From JAQWRV01 sp045564915 (GTDB taxonomy: Bacteria; Pseudomonadota; Alphaproteobacteria; Rhodospirillales; Rhodospirillaceae): a stretch of DNA of 64,000 nucleotides. Made by a program: the position numbers and the translations under genes. This document shows, in pieces, positions 25,871 through 34,383 of the stretch. Each line of letters begins with the position of its first letter. The stretch's first letter is position 1. Location of the stretch: the NCBI GenBank assembly GCA_045564915.1, contig JBJLGL010000011.1:306593-370592 (forward strand). The letters run 5' to 3'. The notes under the pieces were generated by a model. The model was given only the letters and a program-made list of their open reading frames with translations. It searched no databases and was not told the DNA's origin.

Positions 25871-27124
25871 ATGAGTCAGTCGCCCTCCCATCGTCGCAGT
25901 ACATGCTGTCTTTGCCAATCAACTGATCTTCAGTGCTTAAGCAAGATTACTCATCTTCCATATAAATCACCAAATGTTGGTGCTACAACATCATCTGAAT
26001 TAGATCTCTCCTTGAACGGCGGTTTGGTTCCTTTAGACTTATATCTATGCGGTAGTTGTTTCCATATGCAGCTCGCTGATATTATTAATCCTGAGGTTCA
26101 GTATACTAATTACCTCTACCAGACCTCGGTTTCACTCGGGCTAGCATCACATTTTCAAGAATCTGTGCTGCAGATTCTATCCTGGCTAGATAGGTCTCCA
26201 AGAGATCTAAGCATTCTTGAGTTTGGTAGTAATGATGGAACTTTTCTAAGCCATTTTCAGCAACAAGGAAGCCGTGTGCTTGGGATGGAGCCTGCCATTC
26301 AAGTTTCTGCTGATGCGAGGGCTCGTGGTATTCCAACAATAACGAATTTTTTCAATGCTCAAACGGCATCCGAGGCATTAGATTTTGGTTACTATGACAT
26401 CGTAGCCGCGAACTATGTTTTTGCTAACATTGAAGCCTTAGATGACGTAATTGAGGGTGTTAAGGAGGTTCTCAAAGAAGATGGCCTTTTTGTCTTTGAG
26501 ACCCAGTATGGCGTTGACGTCGTGGAGAGATTTCTTTTGGATACGATTTATCATGAGCACATTTCCTATTTTAATGTGCTACCGCTTACACGTTTCTTTC
26601 TACAACATGGAATGAAGGTTGTCGATGTTGAGAGAATACAAACAAAAGGTGGCTCCATTCGGGTTTATGTGCAGTTCGAACATCAAAGCACCAAGCAATC
26701 TAAGACTGTTTCAGATCTAATCGAGAAAGAAAAGTTCGCAGGCTTCCAATCAAGCAAGAGATTAGAGCTATTTGCTAAGCAAATTGAAGAAAATAAAGAT
26801 GCCGTCGCATCCAGGTTGCTCAATGCAAAAAGCGTTGCAGGATATGGTGCATCGGTGGGTACGATGACCCTGCTGCATTTATACTCACTTACGGACACAA
26901 TAAAATATATCTGTGATGACAATCCCCTACAGGACAGTCTGCGTGGGCCATCCTATGATATCCCAGTCGTCAGTTCGGACCGTCTCTATGAAGAAAGCGC
27001 AGATGCAGTGGTGCTTTTTGCGTGGAGATATGCCGACAATATCTTGCCAAAACATAAGAGATATATGGAAGATGCTGGCCGATTTATAGTGCCCTTGCCG
27101 TATGTCCGTGAAGTTATAAAGTAG
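25871..27124 (+). CDS. NDP-sugar C-methyltransferase (Methyltransf_13/14 type)
   Basis: 417 residues from ATG 25871, which has 'GGAGG' 8 bp upstream; a TTG further upstream is rejected. The N-terminal zinc domain has C-x2-C in 'CCLCQST' and C-x2-C in 'YLCGSCFHMQ'. The SAM motif is 'ILEFGSNDGTFL' (residues 115-126), 'TIYHEHISYFNVLPLTRFF' carries the conserved His-Glu-His of sugar C-methyltransferases, and the C-terminal domain 'GYGASVGTMTLLHLYSL' with 'YICDDNPLQ' completes the TylCIII/EvaC architecture. Such enzymes add a methyl group at a carbon of a keto-deoxysugar nucleotide. It is the first gene of the plus-strand cluster. Confidence 0.88.
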   Translation: MSQSPSHRRSTCCLCQSTDLQCLSKITHLPYKSPNVGATTSSELDLSLNGGLVPLDLYLCGSCFHMQLADIINPEVQYTNYLYQTSVSLGLASHFQESVLQILSWLDRSPRDLSILEFGSNDGTFLSHFQQQGSRVLGMEPAIQVSADARARGIPTITNFFNAQTASEALDFGYYDIVAANYVFANIEALDDVIEGVKEVLKEDGLFVFETQYGVDVVERFLLDTIYHEHISYFNVLPLTRFFLQHGMKVVDVERIQTKGGSIRVYVQFEHQSTKQSKTVSDLIEKEKFAGFQSSKRLELFAKQIEENKDAVASRLLNAKSVAGYGASVGTMTLLHLYSLTDTIKYICDDNPLQDSLRGPSYDIPVVSSDRLYEESADAVVLFAWRYADNILPKHKRYMEDAGRFIVPLPYVREVIK

Positions 27125-27326
27125 CCTAAGCGCCGCAAACTTTTGGTAGACTGGTAGCTCTGCACTTCTATGATATCGATCATTTCAGACCCTAATTTAT
27201 ATGTTAAGAATATAGTCCAACAGAAAACCGCGATAAGCTAGGCATATTGCAGGAAAAGTATAAGAACTGAGAGACCTTATCTATAGTAGATAGCTCAGCA
27301 CCAATTAACCTCAGGCAGTAAAGATA

Positions 27327-28379
27327 ATGAGTGCAACAAACCCCCCCAATATTGGTATTATTGGTGCGGGCCGGATATCTCAATTAATTCACATCACATC
27401 CTTTATAGCAGTTGGTGGTAGCAATCTTATTGCTATTGCAGACCACCAGACGGAACGTGCTAAACGCGTAGCGAAGAGGTATGCAATTCCGAAAGTTTAC
27501 GAAAGTCACACTGAGCTTTTGCAAGATAGTGATATTGATGCTGTTATCGTTGCGATCAATCGTCGAGATACAACAGCCGTTGTACGAGATGCGCTGTTGG
27601 CTGGCAAGCATGTCCTGTCTGAGAAGCCGATGGCTTATTCAATAGAAGAGGCGGCATCGCTTCAGGGCATCGCCGCAAAAAACGATCTTATATACAATAT
27701 CGGTTATATGAAGCGACACGACTCAGCTGTTATTAGAGCGAGAGAGATCCTGTTCGGGCAGTCTAGTGACAGTGGGCTAGGCGATTTGTTGATGGCTCGA
27801 TTCTATAACTTTGGTGGCGATAGTAACAAGGCGTACACGTATTTCCGTTCCGATAGACCTCGCCATAAAGTCCAAAACTCAACACCTGAATTACCAAGCT
27901 GGGTGCCCGAAAATCGTGCCAGTGACTACGACCAGTTTATGAATGTCTATAGCCATGACATTAACCTTTATAGATACTTAATGGGTGATGATATCAAGAT
28001 CTTGTCTGTACGTTCGCAATCAGATAAATTCTTTGTGTCGGCGACTAAGGAAGACCGTGTACAAGTTTACTTAGATTTAAGTTATATGCCGTTTGTAGAC
28101 TGGCACGAGGGTGCGGATTTTATGTTTGAGAAAGGAAAAATTGCACTAACCTTTCCTTCCCCTGTTGATTACGATGGACGTGTTGTTTTAAATAAGTTCA
28201 CGCTTGATTCTACCAATACCCTACAGCAAGAATCGTATTATAGTGATCGTTGGGCGTTTAAGGTTCAGGCGGAAAGCTTCATTCATAATATTTTGAGGAA
28301 GTCGCCTCAGGTCTGTAGTGGAGAGTCATGCTTGGCTGACTATTCATTGATAGAGAAGATTTGGAAGGCGGCTTCATGA
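27327..28379 (+). CDS. Gfo/Idh/MocA-family oxidoreductase
   Basis: A 350-residue NAD(P)-dependent oxidoreductase. The Rossmann motif is 'NIGIIGAGRISQLIHITSF', and 'HVLSEKPMAYSIEEA' gives the EKP motif with the catalytic-region Lys. The later 'VYSHDINLYRYLMGDD' places the conserved His/Asp found in sugar-active members. Family members oxidise or reduce sugars and nucleotide sugars. Located 200 bp after the C-methyltransferase gene, it probably acts on the cluster's sugar. Confidence 0.87.
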   Translation: MSATNPPNIGIIGAGRISQLIHITSFIAVGGSNLIAIADHQTERAKRVAKRYAIPKVYESHTELLQDSDIDAVIVAINRRDTTAVVRDALLAGKHVLSEKPMAYSIEEAASLQGIAAKNDLIYNIGYMKRHDSAVIRAREILFGQSSDSGLGDLLMARFYNFGGDSNKAYTYFRSDRPRHKVQNSTPELPSWVPENRASDYDQFMNVYSHDINLYRYLMGDDIKILSVRSQSDKFFVSATKEDRVQVYLDLSYMPFVDWHEGADFMFEKGKIALTFPSPVDYDGRVVLNKFTLDSTNTLQQESYYSDRWAFKVQAESFIHNILRKSPQVCSGESCLADYSLIEKIWKAAS

Positions 28380-28542
28380 CCTCTGTATTTGAGGCGTCAT
28401 GGTGAAGCGAGGCTATTTTCCTATTCTGGAAGAGAAGTATGGATCTTTTAGGTTTGGTCATAGCCTCTGTAATATGTGCCATTCATAAATGATCGGCGTA
28501 TAGCGTTTGATTCTCTGTAGTGCTAATTTTCTGGGACCCTAG

Positions 28543-29508
28543 ATGAGCCACCTAAATATAATTTATGACTTAGACGTTGAACCCGTTAACTTTGGCATTC
28601 TTTTAGCCCTCGTAGGTGCGGATATCTATAGAGAAGAGTTAGGGTTAGAAAGGTGCCGTCTTTTTATACTCATGTCTCCAACTGATGGTTTCCGGAATAA
28701 ATCCGCAAGAGATATGCAGATTAATATTGAAGAAAAATACTGGCGGCTCTGGCACATTACAAAGACATCTGCACGTTTATTGCCGACTTGTGATAGCGTT
28801 TCTGTATTTGATGACCGGGCCCAATTCCAGTCTCTCTTACCGTCCTTGAGGCCACATGTGGCGCCAAAACGATTCTCCATAGAGCCACGAGTTAGGGTTA
28901 TGTTACCAAAGCACAAACAAATAATCGGTGCAGGAAATTCTGGGACAAATATTCAAAGGTTGAAGGCGCCGCCGTACTCAATAATGGCGGCGCAGCGATG
29001 GAAGTTGGCACATGCCGATGAGAAGCCAACAATTTCTATAACTTTGCGCCAAAGTACTTTCCACGCAGGTCGGAATAGTAATATTGGCCAATGGATAGCA
29101 TTCGCTGAATATCTTCAAAATAGCGGCTTTACACCTGTTTTTGTGCCAGATAGCGAGACTGCTATCATGGGTGAGACTGAGTTACCGCCACACCTCATCA
29201 CAAATTTACCGGCAGCCATGGACCTAGAGTTCCGGACAGCATTTTACGAGGTTTGCGACCTTAATTTCTTTGTTGGCAATGGCCCTTGTTTGTTGCCTCA
29301 ACTTAACAAGCATATTGATTATATTCTGTGTAACTTACTTATTCCTGGTTTTCCTAACTCAACACCTGAGCATTTTGATCGTATAGGGTTGCCGGTCGGT
29401 AGCCAAATGCCCGGCCAAGAAAATGGTTATGCTGAAATAGTATGGAAGTCTGACTCGCAGGAAAATCTTATCCAAGCCTTTGAGCAATGGCGGTCATCGC
29501 GAGGCTAA
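28543..29508 (+). CDS. Unknown cluster protein, possibly a GT-B-like glycosyltransferase
   Basis: A 321-residue soluble protein without signal peptide. The N-terminus 'LNIIYDLDVEPVNFGILLALVGADI' and the C-terminal half 'PTISITLRQSTFHAGRNSNIGQWIAFAEYLQNSGFTPVFVPD' followed by 'CDLNFFVGNGPCLLPQLNKHI' resemble the two-lobed layout of GT-9/GT-B glycosyltransferases (phrases such as 'VPD' and 'VGNGP--L'). There is no diagnostic motif that I can vouch for. It is the only candidate glycosyltransferase in the cluster. The start codon has a weak ribosome-binding site. Confidence 0.5.
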   Translation: MSHLNIIYDLDVEPVNFGILLALVGADIYREELGLERCRLFILMSPTDGFRNKSARDMQINIEEKYWRLWHITKTSARLLPTCDSVSVFDDRAQFQSLLPSLRPHVAPKRFSIEPRVRVMLPKHKQIIGAGNSGTNIQRLKAPPYSIMAAQRWKLAHADEKPTISITLRQSTFHAGRNSNIGQWIAFAEYLQNSGFTPVFVPDSETAIMGETELPPHLITNLPAAMDLEFRTAFYEVCDLNFFVGNGPCLLPQLNKHIDYILCNLLIPGFPNSTPEHFDRIGLPVGSQMPGQENGYAEIVWKSDSQENLIQAFEQWRSSRG

Positions 29509-29537
29509 GATTTACGCGATAGTATATTGAGGAATGA

Positions 29538-30446
29538 ATAATTACTAAGCCACTATATATACTAGGGCATACAGGTTTTATTGGACGCGCTTTAAAGGGC
29601 TGTGTTCAAACTGTAATGCCTTCCTTTGAAGCGTATGGACATTCTTTTGAGCAGGGAGATCTCACACTTCCTAGTGTGCCAGCAAGCCTGGCCTCGGATT
29701 TTTCTGCAGATACTACTTTAATCATTCTTGCGGCTATAAAGCGTCAATTGGGTGACGCCGTGGATGCGTTCGAGTTAAACATGAGGATCATCCACAATAT
29801 TTGCCGTGCCATTAGGCGCCGCCCCATTCAGCGTATTGTTTTTGTGAGTTCTGCCGCGGTCTATGGAGAAGATGTTCAGCATGATGTGATTACAGAAGAA
29901 ACTCCTTTGTGCCCTCGAACGTATTATGGGCTTGCAAAGTTCAATGCCGAATGGCTTTTGAGGGAAGTTGTTGAAGCAGGTGGTGCCAAAAGTCTATGCA
30001 TTATTCGCCCTCCAACGATTTATGGTCCTGGTGATACTTCTCTTAGTTATGGCGTACCGCTCTTTATTGATAAAACACTTAAGAACGAAAGTATTGTGTT
30101 TTGGGGAGATGGCTCAGAGCTTAGGGAATTTGTTTTTATTGATGATGCTGCCCGGGCAATTGCTTCTATTGCAGCCTCTAATTTTGAAGGTGTCGTAAAT
30201 CTTGCATCGGGAGTCAGCCATACGTTCCAAGATGGGCTTGATTTCGTGCGAGAGGCAGCTGGCGTAGAACTGTCTGTTGAATCCAGGCCGCGTTCTAAGG
30301 AAAAGGTAGACCATCGTTTCGATAATAGCTGTTTCAGAAACATCTTGCCGCACTTTGCTTTTACCCCGTTAAGAGATGGCGTGGAAAAGCTATACGAGTC
30401 CGCGCAGATTCAGGGAAGAAACCGGAATGAAGCGGCGGCTAAATGA
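29538..30446 (+). CDS. NAD-dependent epimerase/dehydratase with no standard start codon
   Basis: An extended SDR of about 300 residues. The first in-frame ATG (29616) would cut off the NAD motif; translation upstream gives 'LYILGHTGFIGRAL' (29553-29594), the G-x2-G-x2-G loop, with an in-frame stop at 29535-29537. Translation must therefore begin at ATA 29538 or ATT 29541, or at ATG 29534 (which has 'GAGG' just upstream) followed by a +1 shift, or the sequence has a one-base error. The rest is intact: 'VSSAAVYGED', catalytic Y-G-L-A-K, and 'RPPTIYGPGD'. It would epimerise, dehydrate or reduce a nucleotide sugar. Confidence 0.7.
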   Translation: MITKPLYILGHTGFIGRALKGCVQTVMPSFEAYGHSFEQGDLTLPSVPASLASDFSADTTLIILAAIKRQLGDAVDAFELNMRIIHNICRAIRRRPIQRIVFVSSAAVYGEDVQHDVITEETPLCPRTYYGLAKFNAEWLLREVVEAGGAKSLCIIRPPTIYGPGDTSLSYGVPLFIDKTLKNESIVFWGDGSELREFVFIDDAARAIASIAASNFEGVVNLASGVSHTFQDGLDFVREAAGVELSVESRPRSKEKVDHRFDNSCFRNILPHFAFTPLRDGVEKLYESAQIQGRNRNEAAAK

Positions 30447-31654
30447 AAAATAGGTGTCTGATTTGTGATGGATATACGGGAGAGGTATGTCTTTCGTTTG
30501 GGCAGCAGGTCGTTACAAAGAATCTTGTCGATCATAAAAAAAGATTACCATTTTTTTCTGACTTGACTGTGACGATTTGTAAGGATTGCGGGACGGTACA
30601 ACTTAAGGACCCCTGGCCCTATAAAGAGCTTGTGCCTCGGTATGCATGGATGACTTTCAGAGAGCCAGAAGCACATTTGGATGATGTTGTTAGCCAAGTG
30701 ATTAATCAATTGCGTCTAGACAAAGGCTCTTTGATTGCGGGCATCTCTCCAAAAGATGACTCTACGCTAGCACGTTTTGAGAGAAGAGGTTTTAGCAACA
30801 TCTACCGCATAGATCCGTTCCTTGATCTCGGCATTTCGGAACCCAATACTTATATTGAGTCGGTTCAATATAACCTAACACCTGAGATAGCTGAGCGTAT
30901 AGCTTCACAACGGGGGCACGCTGATTGTGTCATCGCTCGACATATTCTAGAGCACGCAGAGCGCCCCCAAGAGTTTCTTACTTCTATCCGAGCCCTGCTT
31001 AAGCCAAATGGCTTTGCTATTTTTGAAGTTCCTGACTGTACTGATGCGCTAGATGCCGCCGACTATGCGTTGATATGGGAGGAGCATAGTCTCTATTTTA
31101 CACCAATGACCTTAGAATATGCGCTGACGATAGCTAACTTTAAAAACCTCTGGGGAAACGTCTATCCTTATCCCTTCGAGAATAGCATTGTTGTTTTGGC
31201 TAATAAGTCAGAGGGGCCCCTAAGTGCTGAAGTCAATTCTTTAAACCAGGAAAGAGATCGATTTAGTCTCTACTGTAATTCTTTTCCTGAGTCTAAATCG
31301 CGAGTACGAGCATCTATTTCGGACCTGTGCGCTACAGGCCAGCCTATCGTACTTTTTGGTGCAGGCCACTCTGGCTGCTCTTTCGTTAATTACTACGAAT
31401 TAGGGGGCCAAATCGTTTTTGCTGTTGACGATGCACCAGAAAAACTTGGGCTTAGGTTGCCGGGTTCGGAGCTAGAGATCCGGCCTTCGTCGGATCTGGA
31501 TGATTTGGGCGTGTGTGTATGTTTACTTGCCGTTACACCAGAGAAGGAAAGCATTGTCCTCGAACGATTGCAATCGCGCCTAAAGTCCGATGTGACATAC
31601 AAATCTATCGTTAGCACCAGCGCCCACTACATCGGCAAGGAGAGCGAGGCCTAG
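30443..31654 (+). CDS. C-methyltransferase-like protein with degenerate SAM motif
   Basis: A 403-residue protein with the same three-part layout as the C-methyltransferase at 25871: a zinc domain (C5, C8, C46, C49), a central SAM-methyltransferase fold ('ADCVIARHILEHAERPQEFL', 'LKPNGFAIFEVPD', 'WEEHSLYFTPMTL'), and a C-terminal Rossmann-like domain ('IVLFGAGHSGCSFV', 'FAVDDAPEKLG'). The glycine-rich motif I is replaced by 'LIAGISPKDDST' (residues 97-108), so SAM binding is doubtful. Its ATG overlaps the preceding epimerase stop by 4 bp (ATGA). Confidence 0.8.
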   Translation: MKNRCLICDGYTGEVCLSFGQQVVTKNLVDHKKRLPFFSDLTVTICKDCGTVQLKDPWPYKELVPRYAWMTFREPEAHLDDVVSQVINQLRLDKGSLIAGISPKDDSTLARFERRGFSNIYRIDPFLDLGISEPNTYIESVQYNLTPEIAERIASQRGHADCVIARHILEHAERPQEFLTSIRALLKPNGFAIFEVPDCTDALDAADYALIWEEHSLYFTPMTLEYALTIANFKNLWGNVYPYPFENSIVVLANKSEGPLSAEVNSLNQERDRFSLYCNSFPESKSRVRASISDLCATGQPIVLFGAGHSGCSFVNYYELGGQIVFAVDDAPEKLGLRLPGSELEIRPSSDLDDLGVCVCLLAVTPEKESIVLERLQSRLKSDVTYKSIVSTSAHYIGKESEA

Positions 31655-31748
31655 CTCCTCGACTAATCTTTCATTGGCTGGTAGCAATCCCTCGTTAAAT
31701 GGGATAGTACTTCGCCAACCCCGTTTTTCCGCAAGTGATTCGTACGCT

Positions 31749-32759
31749 GTGTCATCAGTTCCTAATCAATTTCTTGATATCGTAACCGGCGGAGCCGGAT
31801 TTATTGGTAGCCACTTGACAGAGCATCTGCTTGATCATGGCCGAAGTGTGCGGGTAGTCGATAATTTCAGTTCTGGGAACCCAGCTAATTTAGCCCACTT
31901 GGAAGGGCGCGGTGAACTCGAAATCCTTAATATAGATATTGCTGACACGCGGGCTTTAAAGGATGTTTTCCACGGCGCTAGCAGAGTTTTCCATTTGGCA
32001 GCTCTTGCCGATATTGTGCCATCTATTCAGGACCCTGAGAATTATTTCAGGTCTAATGTCGATGGTACATACTCGGTCGTCGAAGCCGCACGTGCTACTA
32101 AGATTGAGAGATTTATCTATACCGCTTCTTCTTCTTGTTATGGCGTGCCAGAGACCTTTCCAACAAGTGAAACAGCAAGAATAGATAACCGTTATCCCTA
32201 TGCCTTAACCAAATTTCTTGGCGAACAAATTGTTATGCATTGGGCGGATGTATACGATTTACCGGCAGTATCACTGCGATTATTCAATGTATACGGCCCT
32301 CGTGCACGGACATCTGGTACTTATGGGGCTGTTTTCGGAGTTTTTTTGTCTCAGATTATTGCTGAAAAACCTGTGACCATTGTAGGGTCAGGCGAGCAAA
32401 CTCGAGATTTCACTTATGTTTCAGACGTTGTCGAAGCATTTAGGTGTGCGGCAGATTCTAAGCTTTGTGGCAAGATCTTGAATGTTGGATCAGGCAAACC
32501 ACAATCGATTAATCGTTTGGTTGATCTTCTTGGCGTAAAGAATAAGACACATATCCCAAAACGGCCAGGAGAGCCTGATGCAACCCACGCAGATATAGCA
32601 CAGATTGCAGAGCTTTTAGGGTGGAGTCCATCTGTTTCGTTTGAAGAAGGGGTTCGTAAAATGCTGGAAAATATTGAATACTGGCAGGACGCCCCAGTTT
32701 GGACGCCAGAGTCCATAGGGGAAGCAACCAAGGACTGGTTTCATTATCTTAAAGACTAA
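31749..32759 (+). CDS. NAD-dependent sugar epimerase/dehydratase (GalE/UDP-sugar 4-epimerase-like)
   Basis: An extended SDR of about 336 residues from GTG 31749; a TTG at 31674 would add 25 residues. 'IVTGGAGFIGSHLTEHLLDHG' binds NAD. 'YTASSSCYGVPETFP' and 'RYPYALTKFLGEQ' give the catalytic Ser and Y-x3-K. 'RLFNVYGPRARTSGTYGAVF', 'GEQTRDFTYVSDVVEAF' and 'NVGSGKPQSI' are typical of UDP-glucose 4-epimerase-like enzymes. All catalytic residues are present. It is one of four such enzymes in the cluster. Confidence 0.87.
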   Translation: MSSVPNQFLDIVTGGAGFIGSHLTEHLLDHGRSVRVVDNFSSGNPANLAHLEGRGELEILNIDIADTRALKDVFHGASRVFHLAALADIVPSIQDPENYFRSNVDGTYSVVEAARATKIERFIYTASSSCYGVPETFPTSETARIDNRYPYALTKFLGEQIVMHWADVYDLPAVSLRLFNVYGPRARTSGTYGAVFGVFLSQIIAEKPVTIVGSGEQTRDFTYVSDVVEAFRCAADSKLCGKILNVGSGKPQSINRLVDLLGVKNKTHIPKRPGEPDATHADIAQIAELLGWSPSVSFEEGVRKMLENIEYWQDAPVWTPESIGEATKDWFHYLKD

Positions 32760-32780
32760 GAAATATTCAGGGGCTGACTT

Positions 32781-34337
32781 TTGGAAGATATATCTAACAA
32801 AAAAGTGTCTCCCCGGGATAAAGTAAGGTCCTTAGCGGACCTTTCTGAAATATCCCGCGAGGCAAAGAAGAGCGGCGGGAAAATAGTTTTGTGCCACGGT
32901 GTGTTTGACCTTCTACACATTGGTCACCTAAAACATTTCGAAGCGGCGCGCAATTCTGGAACTTTGCTCATAGTCACGATTACAGCTGATAATTATGTTA
33001 ATAAAGGACCTGGGCGTCCTGTTTTCCCTGAACAAATTCGGGCTGAAGCGCTGGCAAACTTAGTTCAGGTTGACTGGGTTGGTATAGTTAACGGACCGTC
33101 AGCCGAAACAGCAATTGCTGCTATTCAGCCAAGTATATATGCCAAGGGTGTTGAGTATCAGGACAAATATAATGATGTGACTGGAAGAATTATAAGTGAA
33201 ACCGAGATTGTTGAATCACACGGTGGTTCCGTGATTTTTACGGATGAGGTTACTTACAGCTCTTCTTCCCTGATTAATAAGTCTCTCAATATTTATGATC
33301 CCCCATTAAAGCAGTATTTAGATACCTTACGTAAAGATAGCGCTCTCGAATATCTCCTTGAAAAGGTGGAGGCTTTATCAGATTTAAGAGTACTTATAAT
33401 TGGTGATTCAATTATTGATGAATATGTGTATGTGCGGGCACTTGGTAAATCAGCCAAGGAAAATATGATAGCAACTCAGTATTTAGAGCAGGAGAAGTTT
33501 GCTGGTGGAGTGCTAGCCGCCGCAAATCATCTAGCAGATTTTTGTAAATCAGTTAACTTAATCACTTCTCTAGGGGCGCAAGATTCGCATGAAGAGTTTG
33601 TTCGCGAGAGTCTTAAATCAAATGTAAATATGAGGTCGCTGATGAATGAATCAGCACCTACGACGAAGAAAACTCGCTACATTGATCCAGGTTACTCTAT
33701 GCGAAAACTTTTTGAAGTTTATGTCATGGATGATTCCCCGGCATCCTCTGGCCTCCAGGGCCAAATAGAGCGAGAAATTCTAGAGCAAATATCAGAAGCC
33801 GATGTCGTCATAGTCACGGACTTTGGCCATGGCCTTATCAGCGATAGAACGATTGGCCTTCTTTGCGAGAATGCAAAATTCTTAGCCGTGAATGCCCAGT
33901 CTAACAGTGCAAATTTCGGCTTCAATCTTATTTCCCGATATCCGCGTGCGGATTATATTTGCATTGATGAGCCTGAGGCCCGCCTCGCTACACACGACAA
34001 AATTTCGCCTCTTCCTGTAGTTATCGAGAAAGGTCTCGCTGCGCAAATTGACTGCGGCCGGACGATTGTCACTCAAGGTAAGAATGGCTGTTTGACTTAC
34101 GAGAAAGGGGGTTCCATTAGCAGAGTTCCTGCCTTAACGAGTACTATTGTTGATACGGTGGGCGCTGGTGATGCTTTCTTTGTTATTACGGCGCCGTTGG
34201 CTTCTCTTGATATCCCCATGCCATATATTGGACTCTTGGGAAATGCTGCAGGTGCGATGAAGGTTGGGGTAGTAGGGCACCGTTCATCAATTGAAAGAGC
34301 TTCATATCTGAAGTTTTTAACGGCATTGCTTAAGTAG
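32781..34337 (+). CDS. Bifunctional nucleotidyltransferase-PfkB kinase (reverse-order HldE-like)
   Basis: A 518-residue fusion starting at TTG 32781 with 'AGGGG' upstream. Residues about 35-170 form a cytidylyltransferase-type domain: 'VLCHGVFDLLHIGHLKHF' with H-I-G-H at 46-49 and 'YSSSSLIN' near 159-166. Residues about 200-518 form a PfkB/ribokinase-like domain: 'FAGGVLAAANHLADF', 'VVIVTDFGHGLIS', and the anion-hole motif 'DTVGAGDAF' at 458-466 with catalytic Asp464. Both active sites look intact. HldE/RfaE (heptose) has the kinase first, so the order here is swapped. Expected role: phosphorylation and nucleotide activation of a heptose-like sugar. Confidence 0.88.
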   Translation: MEDISNKKVSPRDKVRSLADLSEISREAKKSGGKIVLCHGVFDLLHIGHLKHFEAARNSGTLLIVTITADNYVNKGPGRPVFPEQIRAEALANLVQVDWVGIVNGPSAETAIAAIQPSIYAKGVEYQDKYNDVTGRIISETEIVESHGGSVIFTDEVTYSSSSLINKSLNIYDPPLKQYLDTLRKDSALEYLLEKVEALSDLRVLIIGDSIIDEYVYVRALGKSAKENMIATQYLEQEKFAGGVLAAANHLADFCKSVNLITSLGAQDSHEEFVRESLKSNVNMRSLMNESAPTTKKTRYIDPGYSMRKLFEVYVMDDSPASSGLQGQIEREILEQISEADVVIVTDFGHGLISDRTIGLLCENAKFLAVNAQSNSANFGFNLISRYPRADYICIDEPEARLATHDKISPLPVVIEKGLAAQIDCGRTIVTQGKNGCLTYEKGGSISRVPALTSTIVDTVGAGDAFFVITAPLASLDIPMPYIGLLGNAAGAMKVGVVGHRSSIERASYLKFLTALLK

Positions 34338-34383
34338 CGGATAAGATCCATGGTATTGAAAGTACGTACGGTTTGATTTTCTA

